In this document: piece by piece, positions 8,871-19,135 of the stretch
Layout: every line of letters starts with the position of its first letter
How positions within the stretch are numbered: the stretch's first letter is position 1
Assembly (NCBI RefSeq): GCF_002305875.1
Contig: NZ_CP022098.1
Span: 4,526,001 to 4,590,000 of the forward strand
Direction: 5' to 3'
Origin: Cystobacter fuscus
GTDB taxonomy: Bacteria > Myxococcota > Myxococcia > Myxococcales > Myxococcaceae
DNA length: 64,000 nucleotides
Made by a program: the position numbers and the translations under genes
The notes under the pieces: model-generated
The model's input: only the letters and a program-made list of their open reading frames with translations
The model's database searches: none
What the model was told of the DNA's origin: nothing

Positions 8871-9278
8871 ATGGCTCGCCGTCACATCCGCGTCGTCGGC
8901 GCGATGCTGCAAAACGCCGAGGGGCGCTACCTCATCACCCAGCGTCCCCCCAAGGCGACGCTGCCGCTGTTGTGGGAGTTCCCGGGTGGTCGCGTCGAGG
9001 AGGCGGAGTCCGATGAGGAGGCGCTCGCCCGGGAGATCCGCGAGGAGATGGGCGTGGAGGTGGAGGTGCTGGAGCAGGCCCTGCACACCCACCACGAATA
9101 TCCCTCCTATGACATCGACTTCCGGGTGTACCGCTGTCGGCTCGCCAGCCCCGAGTCGGAGATCAAACACCTGCGCGTGCATGACCACTGTTGGGTGAAG
9201 CTCGAGGACATGTCGAAGTACCAGTTCCCCGACGCGGACGCGAAGACGCTGGCCAAGCTGCTGGGTCTGGAAGCCTGA
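8871..9278 (+). CDS. Nudix hydrolase, MutT-like
   Basis: This 135-residue enzyme carries a complete Nudix box: GRVEEAE, seven residues, then REIREEMGV. It starts at the first strand (RRHIRVVGAML) and its size is typical of MutT-type NTP pyrophosphohydrolases, which clean oxidised nucleotides such as 8-oxo-dGTP. The substrate is inferred, not proven. An AAGGAG RBS precedes ATG 8871. The stop is one base before the GTG of the lipoprotein gene, so the two are probably co-transcribed. Confidence 0.9.
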   Translation: MARRHIRVVGAMLQNAEGRYLITQRPPKATLPLLWEFPGGRVEEAESDEEALAREIREEMGVEVEVLEQALHTHHEYPSYDIDFRVYRCRLASPESEIKHLRVHDHCWVKLEDMSKYQFPDADAKTLAKLLGLEA

Positions 9279-9279
9279 C

Positions 9280-10230
9280 GTGCGCCGGGCCCTCGCCCTG
9301 GTCCTGCTCGGGGGGCTGCTGGCGGCCTGCAGGGCGCCCAAGCCCTCCAACCTGGAGGCGTCCGGCTCCGCGCTCTCCTCGCGTTATGCCCCCGCCGAGG
9401 GCGTGCCGGGGTGTCGCCTCTATGGCGAGCCCCAGGCCGTGGGCCGCGTGCCGCTCGTGCTCGCCGAGATGTCCGGGCTCGTCGCGAGCGTCCGGCATCC
9501 GGGCGTGCTGTGGGCGCACAACGACTCGGGCAACGCGTTCCAGGTCTTCGCGATCGACGAGACGGGCAAGCTGCTCGCCACGCTGACGCTCACCGGCGTC
9601 GAGTCCGAGGGCATGGATCTCGAGGACATCGCCCTGGGGCCGTGTGCGCCGGGAGACGCGCGCACGTGCGTGTACCTGGCCGACACGGGGGACAACTTCG
9701 AGCGCCGCGAGCAGGTGCGTCTCTTGCGCTTCCCCGAGCCGGAGCAGGTGGCCGATGCCACGCTGGCCGTGGAAGAGCTGCCCTTCACCTGGCCGGACCG
9801 GGCGCACGACTGCGAGTCCCTCGTCATCGAGCCGGGCACGGGCCGGCCGGTGCTCATCACCAAGGAGGGCGACTCGCTGGGCGAGGTCTTCGCGCTGCAG
9901 GGGCTTGCTCCGGGCTCGGTGGCCAGGGCCTCGCACCTGGGGACGTTGCACTCGCCGGGCAATGCCGACAGGCGCACCACCGCCGCGGCGCTCCACCCCT
10001 CGGGGCAGCGCCTGCTGCTGCGCACCTATACCCGGGTGTGGGAGGTGCGCCGCCCCGGAGCCTCGCGCATGGAGGAGCTGATCCAGGGCCCGGTCGTCGA
10101 GGTGCCCGGCGCGAGCCAGGCCCAGTCCGAGGCCATCACCTGGCTGCCCGGGGACGGGGGCGTGGACCGCTCCTACCTGATCGGCTCCGAGTTCGCCGGA
10201 CAACGCCTGTACCGGACGGACTGCCGCTGA
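9280..10230 (+). CDS. Lipoprotein, predicted beta-propeller
   Basis: This 316-residue protein begins at GTG 9280 with a lipoprotein signal (LLGGLLAAC, lipobox LAAC). The mature part has propeller-like strands around EMSGLVASVRHPGVLWAHND, GMDLEDIALGP and YLADTGDNFERR. The SxGMDxEDIA style resembles bacterial extracellular esterase/phytase-like propeller lipoproteins, but no enzyme motif is certain. It directly follows the Nudix gene. There is no Asp at the +2 sorting position after Cys (it is Arg), which would normally favour the outer membrane. Confidence 0.7.
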   Translation: MRRALALVLLGGLLAACRAPKPSNLEASGSALSSRYAPAEGVPGCRLYGEPQAVGRVPLVLAEMSGLVASVRHPGVLWAHNDSGNAFQVFAIDETGKLLATLTLTGVESEGMDLEDIALGPCAPGDARTCVYLADTGDNFERREQVRLLRFPEPEQVADATLAVEELPFTWPDRAHDCESLVIEPGTGRPVLITKEGDSLGEVFALQGLAPGSVARASHLGTLHSPGNADRRTTAAALHPSGQRLLLRTYTRVWEVRRPGASRMEELIQGPVVEVPGASQAQSEAITWLPGDGGVDRSYLIGSEFAGQRLYRTDCR

Positions 10231-10265
10231 GCGGAGCGTCTGGGGGTCAGGGGACGTCCTGGGGT

Positions 10266-10293
10266 GAACACTGTCCACCACCCGGCAGTGTTC
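10266..10293. promoter_or_regulatory. Inverted repeat in the ftsH leader
   Basis: A perfect 8-bp dyad (GAACACTG, 12 bases, CAGTGTTC) lies 36 bases after the lipoprotein stop and about 160 bases before ftsH. With no U tract, an operator or weak terminator are both possible. The rest of the 225-base gap shows nothing I can assign. Confidence 0.4.
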
Positions 10294-10455
10294 CCAGCGG
10301 AAGGGACAGGAAGTGATGCCTCGGGAGCCTTCTTGGCGGGGTGTACTCGGGATACCGGGTTGACCGCCGGGCGGCTGTGGCCATCTTTGCCCCACACGGA
10401 AGTCGTACCGCGTACCACAGGGGTGCGTGGCAGGGGGACGGGGAGTGCGCCACTG

Positions 10456-12525
<2,070 letters not shown>

Positions 12526-12620
12526 CGCGGGTGGACACGGTGGGCGCTCACCCGCCCGCCCCCTGAGCGGACCTTCGCCCCTTCTCGCCGCGTGGCCTGC
12601 GGTGGTGAAGGGGCGAAATT

Positions 12621-12893
12621 ATGTTGCATGGGAAGGAGGGAGCGTCCGTGGAAAACAGAATCGGCAAAAGCTATACGGCGCGCAAGGCACTCTTCGCCCG
12701 GGGCCTTCGGGATGGGCGGCTCACGGTCCAGGAAATCGAAGAGGCCCTGCCCGCGGGGACCCTCACGGCCGCCGAGCGCTGGCTGCTCTACTACTCGCTC
12801 CGGGCCGCCCAGGTGGAGATCATCGACGAGGTGACGGGCCAGGTAGACCACGGGTTCATGGCCGAACAGCCCTCGATACCGGCCGAACACTAG
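12621..12893 (+). CDS. Small protein resembling sigma-70 region 1.1
   Basis: This 90-residue protein has a helical core (ARKALFARGLRDGRL, TVQEIEEALP, then AAERWLLYYSL, AAQVEIIDE) that follows the layout of region 1.1 of primary sigma factors: a short opening helix, the L(T)xxEIxxALP turn, and a closing IE(I/V)ID strand. No DNA-binding sigma regions follow, so it would be a free-standing 1.1-like domain. A GTG at 12648 preceded by GGAGGGAG is an equally good start and would drop nine residues. It lies between ftsH and grpE on the same strand. The role is unknown; modulation of RNA polymerase is only a suggestion. Confidence 0.65.
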   Translation: MLHGKEGASVENRIGKSYTARKALFARGLRDGRLTVQEIEEALPAGTLTAAERWLLYYSLRAAQVEIIDEVTGQVDHGFMAEQPSIPAEH

Positions 12894-12945
12894 AAGCCCC
12901 CTGAACGGGCGTTGACTCGGGACGGGGGCTGGTTACGTTCGCCCC

Positions 12946-13566
12946 ATGAATGGCAATTCCCGGACAGACGACCGCTCCCAGGAGACGCAGGCGCAGGAGC
13001 CCGTCGTGACCTCGCCCGAGGCGGCTCCCGACGCGTCCGCTCAGACCTCCTCGCCCCAGGCCGCCTCCGAGGCCTCGGCCGAGGTGGAGCGCCTCCAGGC
13101 GGAGCTGGCCTCGACCCGGCGCCGCGTGGACCAGCTGGCGCGCGCCTACCAGGAGCTGGAGAAGGATCGCGAGGAGTTCAAGCAGCGCCTGTCGCGTGAG
13201 CGCGAGCGGATGCTCGACGTGGAGCGGGGCAAGGTGGCCACGATGCTCCTCGAGGCGGTGGACGAGCTGGATCTCAGCCTGTCCCTGGGTGGCGCCGATG
13301 CCTCTTCCGGCCTGGCCAAGGGCGTGAAGATGATCCGCGACGGACTGCTCGGCAAATTGCAGCAGGCGGGCGTCGAGCGGCTGCAGTTGGTGGGTCAGCC
13401 GTACGATCCCAACACGGCCGAGGCCACGGACATGGAGATCACCCCCAATCCCGAGGAGGATCAGCGGGTGGTGGCGGAGGCCCGGGCGGGCTACCGGATG
13501 AAGGACCGCATCATCCGCCCGGCGCGGGTGAAGGTGGCCAAGTACGTCGCTCCCGCGAAGGCCTGA
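12946..13566 (+). CDS. grpE: GrpE, DnaK nucleotide exchange factor
   Basis: This 206-residue protein has a disordered acidic N terminus (about 1-50), a long coiled coil (VERLQAELASTRRRVDQLAR onward), and the C-terminal beta domain. That domain shows GVKMIRDGLLGKLQQAGVER, a conserved YDPNTAEA stretch, and the closing GYRMKDRIIRPARVKVAK, the GrpE signature. It would release ADP from DnaK. No dnaK or dnaJ gene is adjacent; instead it sits between the 1.1-like gene and htrA. Confidence 0.92.
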   Translation: MNGNSRTDDRSQETQAQEPVVTSPEAAPDASAQTSSPQAASEASAEVERLQAELASTRRRVDQLARAYQELEKDREEFKQRLSRERERMLDVERGKVATMLLEAVDELDLSLSLGGADASSGLAKGVKMIRDGLLGKLQQAGVERLQLVGQPYDPNTAEATDMEITPNPEEDQRVVAEARAGYRMKDRIIRPARVKVAKYVAPAKA

Positions 13567-13704
13567 GCCGTTCGCCGGGAGTGGTTCCTCGAAGGAGTTC
13601 CTCCCGAGAGGGCGGGCGGCTAGGGTGGGTCGTGAGTCCCCCCGCCGCGCGAGTCCGGATTCGCCGGGAAGACGCGGGGCGGGTGGTTGTTCGCTCCTCC
13701 CGAC

Positions 13705-15159
13705 ATGACCCGAGCCGTGAACCTCCGCCCCTTCTCGCCGCATGCCTCGTGGACCGCCCTGCTGGTGCTGATGCTCGCCGCGTCGGTGGCCGATGCGCAG
13801 CAGGGACCGCTGGAGCCCTGGCTCGAGGCCCGGGCGCGCGAGCACACGGCCTGGTCGCAAGACACGGTCCGCGGGCAGGAGGGCGCCACGGGCCTGTGGC
13901 GCGAGTGGACCTCGCGCGAGCCGATGCTGCCGGGCTTCGTGCCGCCCAGCTCCCTGGCGCCGCTCATCCGGGCCGTGGAGGCGGGCGTGGTGAACATCAG
14001 TGCCTCGGGGGCGGACAACCCCGTCATGGGCGCGGCGCGCTCGGCGACCGGCTCGGGCTTCCTCCTCACCCCCGAGGGCCTGGTGGTGACGAACAACCAC
14101 GTGGTGGCGCGCGGGGACGTGGAGGCCCGGGAGATCGTGGTGCGCCTGTCCGACGGGCGGGAGTTCCTCTCCGAGGTGGTGGGGCGGGATGCGTCCACGG
14201 ACGTGGCGCTCCTGCGGCTGTTGGGTCAGGACGTGCGGGGCCTGCCGGCGGTGTACCTGGGGGACTCGGACCGGCTGGAGGTGGGCGACTGGGTGGTGGC
14301 CATCGGCAACCCGTTCGGGTTGGATCACTCGGTGTCGCACGGGATGATCTCCGCCAAGGAGCGGGTGATCGGCGTGGGCCCCTTCGATGACTTCATCCAG
14401 ACGGACGCCCTCATCAACCCGGGCAACTCGGGCGGGCCGCTCTTCAACATGCGTGGCGAGGTGGTGGGCGTGAACACGGCCATCATCAGCGAGGGGCAGG
14501 GCATTGGCTTCGCGGTGCCCATCAACATGGTGAAGGATCTGCTGCCCAACCTGAGCCGCAATGGCCAGCTGCAGCGCGGGTGGCTGGGGGTGGTGATCGA
14601 CGAGCAGTCCCAGGTGGGCACCCGCGCCGCGGTCGTCAAGCAGGTGTACCGCAACAGCCCGGCGGCGCAGGCGGGCATCCGCTCGGGGGATCAACTGGTG
14701 GGGGTGAACGGCAAGCCCGTGGACTCCTACCAGCAACTGCTGCGCAAGGTGACCATGCTGGCGCCGCAGACCCAGGTGAAGCTCACGCTGCTGCGCGAGG
14801 GCGAGTCGCGGGACGTGGTGGTGAAGCTGACCGCCCGCCCGGCGCAGGAGGTGCTGTCGGCCCTGTCGAGCGCCGGCAACCTGGGCGACTTCGGCCTGGT
14901 GCTGCGCGACGTCTCCCCCGAGGTGGCGGCGCCCCTGGGGCTGGAGCCCTACGCGGGGGTGCTGGTATCGGGGGTGGTGCCGCGCTCCGCGGCGGCCCGC
15001 GCGGGCCTGCAGCCCGGGGACGTGGTGACGGAGGTCAACCGCCGCAAGGTGAAGGACGTGGGGGCGGTGAAGGGCGCGCTGGAGCGGGGCTCGGGCGCCG
15101 CCGTGCTGCTGCGCATCCAGCGCGGCGAGCGGCAACAGTACGTCGCGCTGGATCCCTGA
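13705..15159 (+). CDS. Periplasmic serine protease HtrA/DegP family
   Basis: This 484-residue protein has a signal peptide (about 1-32, ending ADAQ), a trypsin-like protease domain and two PDZ domains. The triad is visible: His in VVTNNHVV, Asp in DASTDVALLR, Ser in NPGNSGGPLFN. PDZ1 begins near GWLGVVID and PDZ2 near GDFGLVLRDVSPE. It degrades or holds damaged envelope proteins. Start ATG 13705; a TTG 18 bases earlier is open but less likely. An extra region of about 75 residues before the protease domain (LEPWLEARAREH onward) is typical of neither DegP nor DegS. Confidence 0.93.
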   Translation: MTRAVNLRPFSPHASWTALLVLMLAASVADAQQGPLEPWLEARAREHTAWSQDTVRGQEGATGLWREWTSREPMLPGFVPPSSLAPLIRAVEAGVVNISASGADNPVMGAARSATGSGFLLTPEGLVVTNNHVVARGDVEAREIVVRLSDGREFLSEVVGRDASTDVALLRLLGQDVRGLPAVYLGDSDRLEVGDWVVAIGNPFGLDHSVSHGMISAKERVIGVGPFDDFIQTDALINPGNSGGPLFNMRGEVVGVNTAIISEGQGIGFAVPINMVKDLLPNLSRNGQLQRGWLGVVIDEQSQVGTRAAVVKQVYRNSPAAQAGIRSGDQLVGVNGKPVDSYQQLLRKVTMLAPQTQVKLTLLREGESRDVVVKLTARPAQEVLSALSSAGNLGDFGLVLRDVSPEVAAPLGLEPYAGVLVSGVVPRSAAARAGLQPGDVVTEVNRRKVKDVGAVKGALERGSGAAVLLRIQRGERQQYVALDP

Positions 15160-15173
15160 GCGCGCCGTCGCGG

Positions 15174-15812
15174 CTACTTCTTCTTCGCCTTCGCCTCGTC
15201 GGCGAACCACAGGCCGAGCGGCTCGCCGGTGCGCGCGTTCGTCAAGAGCAGCGCCTCGATGCGGGCGGACACGCCGTACTGCTTGCCGCTGCCCTGCTTG
15301 CGCTCCAGTCCCCAGAGCGTCTGCGGCGCGAAGATGACCTGGAGCCGGACCTGGCGCGAGGAGAACAGGCGCATGAAGTCGGTGGCGTTCCACCCGGGCG
15401 GCGTGGAGCCCGTGACGCGCAGGGGGGGCAACAGGGGCTTGTCGTCCGCCGTCAACTGCCCGGGCGCCCCCTGGGTGAGCACGTAGGCGCCTCCGGGGAA
15501 GGAGGGGGTGACCTCGATGACGTAGTTGCCACTGCCGGGCTGGTACGGGCCCGGGCGGACCATCGTCGCCACGTCCTCGCCGACGATCATGTACAGCCGT
15601 TTGCCCTCATACTGTTTGCGGAAGGCCTCGGCGGCGTCTCGGCAGCCCAGGCCCGCGAACAGGCCACTGCACTCCCCCACGTACTTGTCCAGGAACGCCG
15701 ACAGGCTCCCCAGGGGCTCGGCCTGATCCCTCAACCGGGCGAAGCGTGGATCCGCGTCCGCCAGGACGAGCGATGGCAGCAACAGGGCGACGGCCAGGAT
15801 GAATCGTTTCAT
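15174..15812 (-). CDS. Secreted hypothetical protein (myxobacterial family)
   Basis: This 212-residue protein has a signal peptide (MKRFILAVALLLPSLVLA) and a mature soluble domain. Two cysteines (GECSGLFAGLGCRDA) are likely disulfide-linked. Strand-rich segments follow (YVIEVTPSFPGGAYVLTQ, VRLQVIFAPQTLWGLERK) and a lysine-rich end. I recall similar uncharacterised proteins in Myxococcaceae but cannot name the function. It is convergent with htrA (14-base gap) and divergent from the PilZ gene across a repeat-containing regulatory region. I chose ATG 15812 because the signal peptide starts there; the frame is open upstream. Confidence 0.75.
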   Translation of the reverse strand: MKRFILAVALLLPSLVLADADPRFARLRDQAEPLGSLSAFLDKYVGECSGLFAGLGCRDAAEAFRKQYEGKRLYMIVGEDVATMVRPGPYQPGSGNYVIEVTPSFPGGAYVLTQGAPGQLTADDKPLLPPLRVTGSTPPGWNATDFMRLFSSRQVRLQVIFAPQTLWGLERKQGSGKQYGVSARIEALLLTNARTGEPLGLWFADEAKAKKK

Positions 15813-15895
15813 GGGGGCATCTCCAAAGGCAGGGGGCGGGAAATGGGGGCGCGCGGATGCTGCCACTCTCGGGAGCCTCCGGACACCCGCATGTG

Positions 15896-15960
15896 GGTAC
15901 GTAGCGGTACGTGTTGGTATGGGTCGGTGGAGATTTTGACTACATGTCCTCACCATGTAG
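15896..15960 (+). promoter_or_regulatory. 10-bp direct repeats plus dyad upstream of the PilZ gene
   Basis: Four imperfect direct repeats with exact 10-base period (GGTACGTAGC, GGTACGTGTT, GGTATGGGTC, GGTGGAGATT; 15896-15935) run into a TTTGAC -35-like element (15935-15940). A perfect dyad CTACATG-7-CATGTAG follows at 15940-15960. One-turn spacing puts all repeats on the same helix face, as in activator arrays. The PilZ start is 37 bases further on. Confidence 0.5.
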
Positions 15961-15996
15961 TTTCTCGCCCACTTCCACCTCCCCCGGAGACACCCG

Positions 15997-16359
15997 TTGG
16001 CACAGGTTCAGGTCCGAGAGCGCCGCGCCCATCTGCGTTTCGACAAGGTCTTCACCATCTACCTCTCCACGGAGGGGGGGTTGAGCCGGGGGATTGGCCG
16101 CAACATCAGCCAGCAGGGCCTGTTCGTGGAGACGCGCGAGCCGCTGACGCTGGGCGAGCGGGTGAAGGTGACGTTCGCGGGCGAGGACGGCACGGAGATG
16201 ACGTGCCTGTGCGAGGTGCGCTACCAGGTGGCGCTGGCGTACGGGCGCAAGGACGGGCGCGAGGGCAACAGCCGCGGCGTGGGCCTGCGCATCGTGGCCT
16301 ACGAGGTCCAGGAGGATCAGCCCCTGCTGCTGGTGGCGCGCGAGCGCGTCATGCACTGA
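15997..16359 (+). CDS. PilZ-domain protein, putative c-di-GMP binder
   Basis: This 120-residue single-domain protein has both PilZ signatures: RxxxR in ERRAHLRF near the N terminus and an (N)xSxxG turn in RNISQQGLFVE. Family barrel strands follow (VTFAGEDGTEMTCLCEVRY, GVGLRIV). The first position of the D/NxSxxG motif is Asn, an accepted variant. The start appears to be TTG 15997, preceded by CCCGGAGA; no in-frame ATG exists upstream before a stop. It may couple c-di-GMP to motility or polysaccharide output. An elaborate upstream regulatory region suggests tight control. Confidence 0.85.
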   Translation: MAQVQVRERRAHLRFDKVFTIYLSTEGGLSRGIGRNISQQGLFVETREPLTLGERVKVTFAGEDGTEMTCLCEVRYQVALAYGRKDGREGNSRGVGLRIVAYEVQEDQPLLLVARERVMH

Positions 16360-16408
16360 GCCCGGGAGGGCCGGTGGGAAGCACGCCGGGAGGAACCGAG
16401 GACATGCA

Positions 16409-16444
16409 AAGGGCACGGCCGCGTCGGGTGCGGACCGTGCCCTT
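16409..16444. terminator. Hairpin between convergent PilZ and gdh genes
   Basis: A 10-bp stem AAGGGCACGG / CCGTGCCCTT with an inner CCGC/GCGG pairing lies between the two stop codons. Only a short run of T/A follows on either strand, so termination efficiency is uncertain. Confidence 0.5.
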
Positions 16445-16470
16445 CGTGCTTCACGGCGGGAGGCGGGGGC

Positions 16471-18021
16471 CTACTGGGAGAAGCCCTCGAGGAGGTAGTG
16501 GGCCTCGATGCGCTTGAGCGCGAGGATCATCGCGGCGCAGCGCGGATCCACTTCCTTGCCGATGCAGAACGGCCGGCTGTCGTGGGAGTCCGAGCGGCGC
16601 GCCTGGTTGCGCGAGATGTCGCGGATGATGCGGTAGTTGCGCTTCATGGCGTGCTCGAGGCGCTGGTTGACCTCGGGCTCGCTCCAGCGCTCCATGCGCT
16701 TGTTCTGGATCCACTCGTAGTAGCTCACCGTCACGCCGCCGGCGTTGGCGATGATGTCGGGGATCATGTCGATGCCGCGCTTCTGCAGGACGCGGTCGGC
16801 GTCCGGGGTGGTGGGGCCGTTGGCGCCCTCGGCCACGAGCTTCACCTTGAGGCGCTCGGCCACGTCGGCGGTGATTTCGCCACCCAGGGCGGCGGGCAGG
16901 CAGATGTCGGCCTGCACCTCCCAGAAGTCCTTCTTGTCGATCTTCTGGGCGCCGGGGAAGCCCACCACGCTGCGGCGCAGGTTCTTGGCGTCGTTGACGT
17001 AGGCGAGCAGGGCGGGTACGTCGATGCCATCGCCGTTGTAGATGGTGCCGTCGGCGTCGTTCACCGCGAGCAGACGCGCGCCCATGCGCTGGAGGATGGC
17101 GGCGCCGTGGCTGCCCACGTTGCCGAAGCCCTGGAGGATGAAGCTCTTGCCGCGCAGGTTCTCGCCCTTCTCGGCGTAGTAGTCCTCGATGCAGAACGCC
17201 ACGCCCTGGCCGGTGGCGGCCGCGCGGCCCTCGGAGCCGCCGATGCGCACGTCCTTGCCGGTGACGATGCCGCGCATGCCGTGGCGGTCGCGCTCACCGT
17301 CCGAGTACTGCCGGTACATGAGCGCCATGATGTCCCCGTTGGTCCCCACGTCGGGCGCGGGGATGTCGATGTTGGGGCCGATCATGCTCTTGAGCTTGTA
17401 CATGAAGCGCAGGGTGATGTTCTCCAGCTCCTCCCGGCCGTACGAGCGCGGATCGATCTGGATGCCACCCTTGCCACCGCCGAACGGCACCTCGGAAATG
17501 GCCGTCTTCCAGGTCATCTCCGCGGCGAGCGCCTTGAACAGGTCCAGCGACACCTCCCGGTGGTAGCGGATGCCGCCCTTGTAGGGGCCGCGCGCCTGGT
17601 TGTGCTGGACGCGGTAGGCCTTGAAGCGCTGGGACTCTCCGGGAACCAGCTGGTACACGTGGCCGTCGGGAAGGCGCAGGTGACCACGGCGGATGGAGAC
17701 GTCCGAGCCGAGCAGGGCGCGGCCATTGAGGATGATCTTCCCGTCGGCCAGCCGCTCGAGGCCCTCGGGGTTGCGCACCTGGGTGGGCGGCAGGTCCGCG
17801 AAGTCGCGCGCCTGCTCCGGGGCGAGCGGCACCAGACGGTCCTTCAGCTTCGCGGTGACGTAGAAGATGTGCTCGTAGTCGGGCTCCTCGAGCTCGAGAC
17901 GGACGCGCTTGTCCAGCCCGATGAGGTCGGCGGCGCGATGGAAGATCTCCATCGCCTCCGTGTAGACGGTGCGCTTGGGCGTGGGAGCCGGGGCGCGCAT
18001 GAAGTTCTCTTCATTGGCCAT
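16471..18021 (-). CDS. Glu/Leu/Phe/Val dehydrogenase family, probable glutamate dehydrogenase
   Basis: This 516-residue cytoplasmic oxidoreductase is predicted to convert glutamate to 2-oxoglutarate and ammonia. Key parts are the substrate site QHNQARGPYKGGIRYH, the catalytic lysine motif PFGGGKGGI, DIPAPDVGTNGDIM, and the dinucleotide fold GFGNVGSHGA. The family is usually about 410-450 residues. Here an N-terminal extension of about 60 residues (EIFHRAADLIGLDKRVRLEL onward) and an insert around LNGRALLGSDVSIRRGHL make it longer. It is transcribed toward the PilZ gene; the 100-base region upstream is AT-richer and probably holds its promoter. Confidence 0.9.
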   Translation of the reverse strand: MANEENFMRAPAPTPKRTVYTEAMEIFHRAADLIGLDKRVRLELEEPDYEHIFYVTAKLKDRLVPLAPEQARDFADLPPTQVRNPEGLERLADGKIILNGRALLGSDVSIRRGHLRLPDGHVYQLVPGESQRFKAYRVQHNQARGPYKGGIRYHREVSLDLFKALAAEMTWKTAISEVPFGGGKGGIQIDPRSYGREELENITLRFMYKLKSMIGPNIDIPAPDVGTNGDIMALMYRQYSDGERDRHGMRGIVTGKDVRIGGSEGRAAATGQGVAFCIEDYYAEKGENLRGKSFILQGFGNVGSHGAAILQRMGARLLAVNDADGTIYNGDGIDVPALLAYVNDAKNLRRSVVGFPGAQKIDKKDFWEVQADICLPAALGGEITADVAERLKVKLVAEGANGPTTPDADRVLQKRGIDMIPDIIANAGGVTVSYYEWIQNKRMERWSEPEVNQRLEHAMKRNYRIIRDISRNQARRSDSHDSRPFCIGKEVDPRCAAMILALKRIEAHYLLEGFSQ

Positions 18022-18252
18022 GGGAAAAATCGCTCCTTGGGGTTGAGGCGATCGTGGGGAGAAGCAAGGCCCTTATGCGCATAGGCGCTTGCGGTGGTCA
18101 ATCTGGGCGCATCGCGGTGAAGGTGTAAAAGCCCAAGTACTTTCAGGTAGTTAGCCAACGCGGCGTGTCATGGACGGACCGTCGGAGCCCGTATGCGCGC
18201 GGGGTCCTGGAAAATTTCCGGGAGGCGGCGGAGAGGGGCCCGAAAGAAGTGC

Positions 18253-18281
18253 TTGCCGTGTCCGAATGCTCATGGTACTTC
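18253..18281 (+). promoter_or_regulatory. Probable tRNA-Thr promoter
   Basis: A TTGCCG -35 element and a TACTTC -10-like hexamer with 17-base spacing end 38 bases before the mature tRNA. The -35 is good; the -10 is weak by E. coli standards. Confidence 0.45.
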
Positions 18282-18318
18282 GCGCCCACTTTCGGTGACG
18301 CCGGAAGGGCCTCGTTGG

Positions 18319-18394
<76 letters not shown>

Positions 18395-18400
18395 GGAAAT

Positions 18401-18433
18401 AAAGGGTCGGTCACGCGAGTGACCGACCCTTTT
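18401..18433 (+). terminator. Intrinsic terminator of tRNA-Thr
   Basis: A perfect 14-bp stem (AAAGGGTCGGTCAC / GTGACCGACCCTTT) with GCGA loop is followed by a T-rich run, seven bases after the tRNA CCA. It has the full form of a Rho-independent terminator. Confidence 0.9.
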
Positions 18434-18613
18434 CCTTTTCCCCGAAGAAGAGCGCCGACGGACGGCTGCCTGGGCCATCGCCCTCCCTCCGAGCGGCCTC
18501 CAGCGCGGGAACTCCTGGCCCTGATATGGGGATGGTTTCCAGGTCGCGGAAGGCGTGGCGTACTGGTCGGGCGTCGCGTCCCCGGAGGAGCACTTGCGCG
18601 TGGTGCTGCTCAC

Positions 18614-19135
18614 CTACTTGACGAGTTCGATCCTCGCCTTCAGCGGACCGGGCTCCCTCAGGGCTTCGACGCCACCGTCGAGTTTGCCGAGCGTGACGAG
18701 CCCGCTCGAATGGCCGAAGTCCCTGTGGAACAGGGCCAGATTCCCCCAGGGGGCGTAGTAGGTGATGTCGCCGGCCGAGGCATCGGTGCCTGGAGGCGCG
18801 CCCTTCGTGGACAGCCTCCTCGGCAAGTCGCTGATCTTCTCGGTCGCCGCGTAGTCCTCGAGGGTCAGGGTCAGTGGCAGCAGGGAGACGAAGTCGCGCG
18901 TGGTTGCGTTGTCGCGCAGGGTGGCCGTCAGGACCTTCTCTCCAATCGTCAGTCGAATCTTCATGGTCTTTGCCTTGGTGGGGGCGTGCTGCTGCGCATG
19001 GGCTGGAAGCGCCGGCAGCGCGAGCGCGAAGACGAGAGAGGTGATGAAGGCCACCCCGGACTTCGCCGCCCGCGTCGCACGGACGCGAGGGGTCGTCATG
19101 GGCGACGGCGAAGGAGTCACAGACATTGGCCTCAT
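18614..19135 (-). CDS. Secreted cyclophilin-like fold protein
   Basis: This 173-residue protein has a signal peptide (hydrophobic FITSLVFALALPALPAHA) and a cyclophilin-like domain of the small bacterial family. MKIRLTIGEKVLTATLRDNATTRDFVSLLPLTLTL is contiguous in it (given here only in position, about residues 56-90), then the GDITYYAPWGNLALFHRDF strand and a closing LGKLDGGVEAL. It overlaps the upstream double-ABM gene as ATGA, which supports ATG 19135. It is the last gene of the aldo/keto reductase operon. Such proteins often accompany redox enzymes; no prolyl isomerase activity is claimed. Confidence 0.8.
   Translation of the reverse strand: MRPMSVTPSPSPMTTPRVRATRAAKSGVAFITSLVFALALPALPAHAQQHAPTKAKTMKIRLTIGEKVLTATLRDNATTRDFVSLLPLTLTLEDYAATEKISDLPRRLSTKGAPPGTDASAGDITYYAPWGNLALFHRDFGHSSGLVTLGKLDGGVEALREPGPLKARIELVK

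Noticed and set aside
10264-10455. 64-residue N-terminal extension of FtsH
   Set aside because: The extension lacks family similarity and contains the leader dyad; ATG 10456 gives the expected short cytoplasmic start before TM1.
12577-13742. Shared CGCCCCTTCTCGCCGC string near the sigma-1.1-like gene and in htrA
   Set aside because: One copy is inside the htrA coding sequence and the other intergenic, with different flanks; most likely coincidence in GC-rich DNA.
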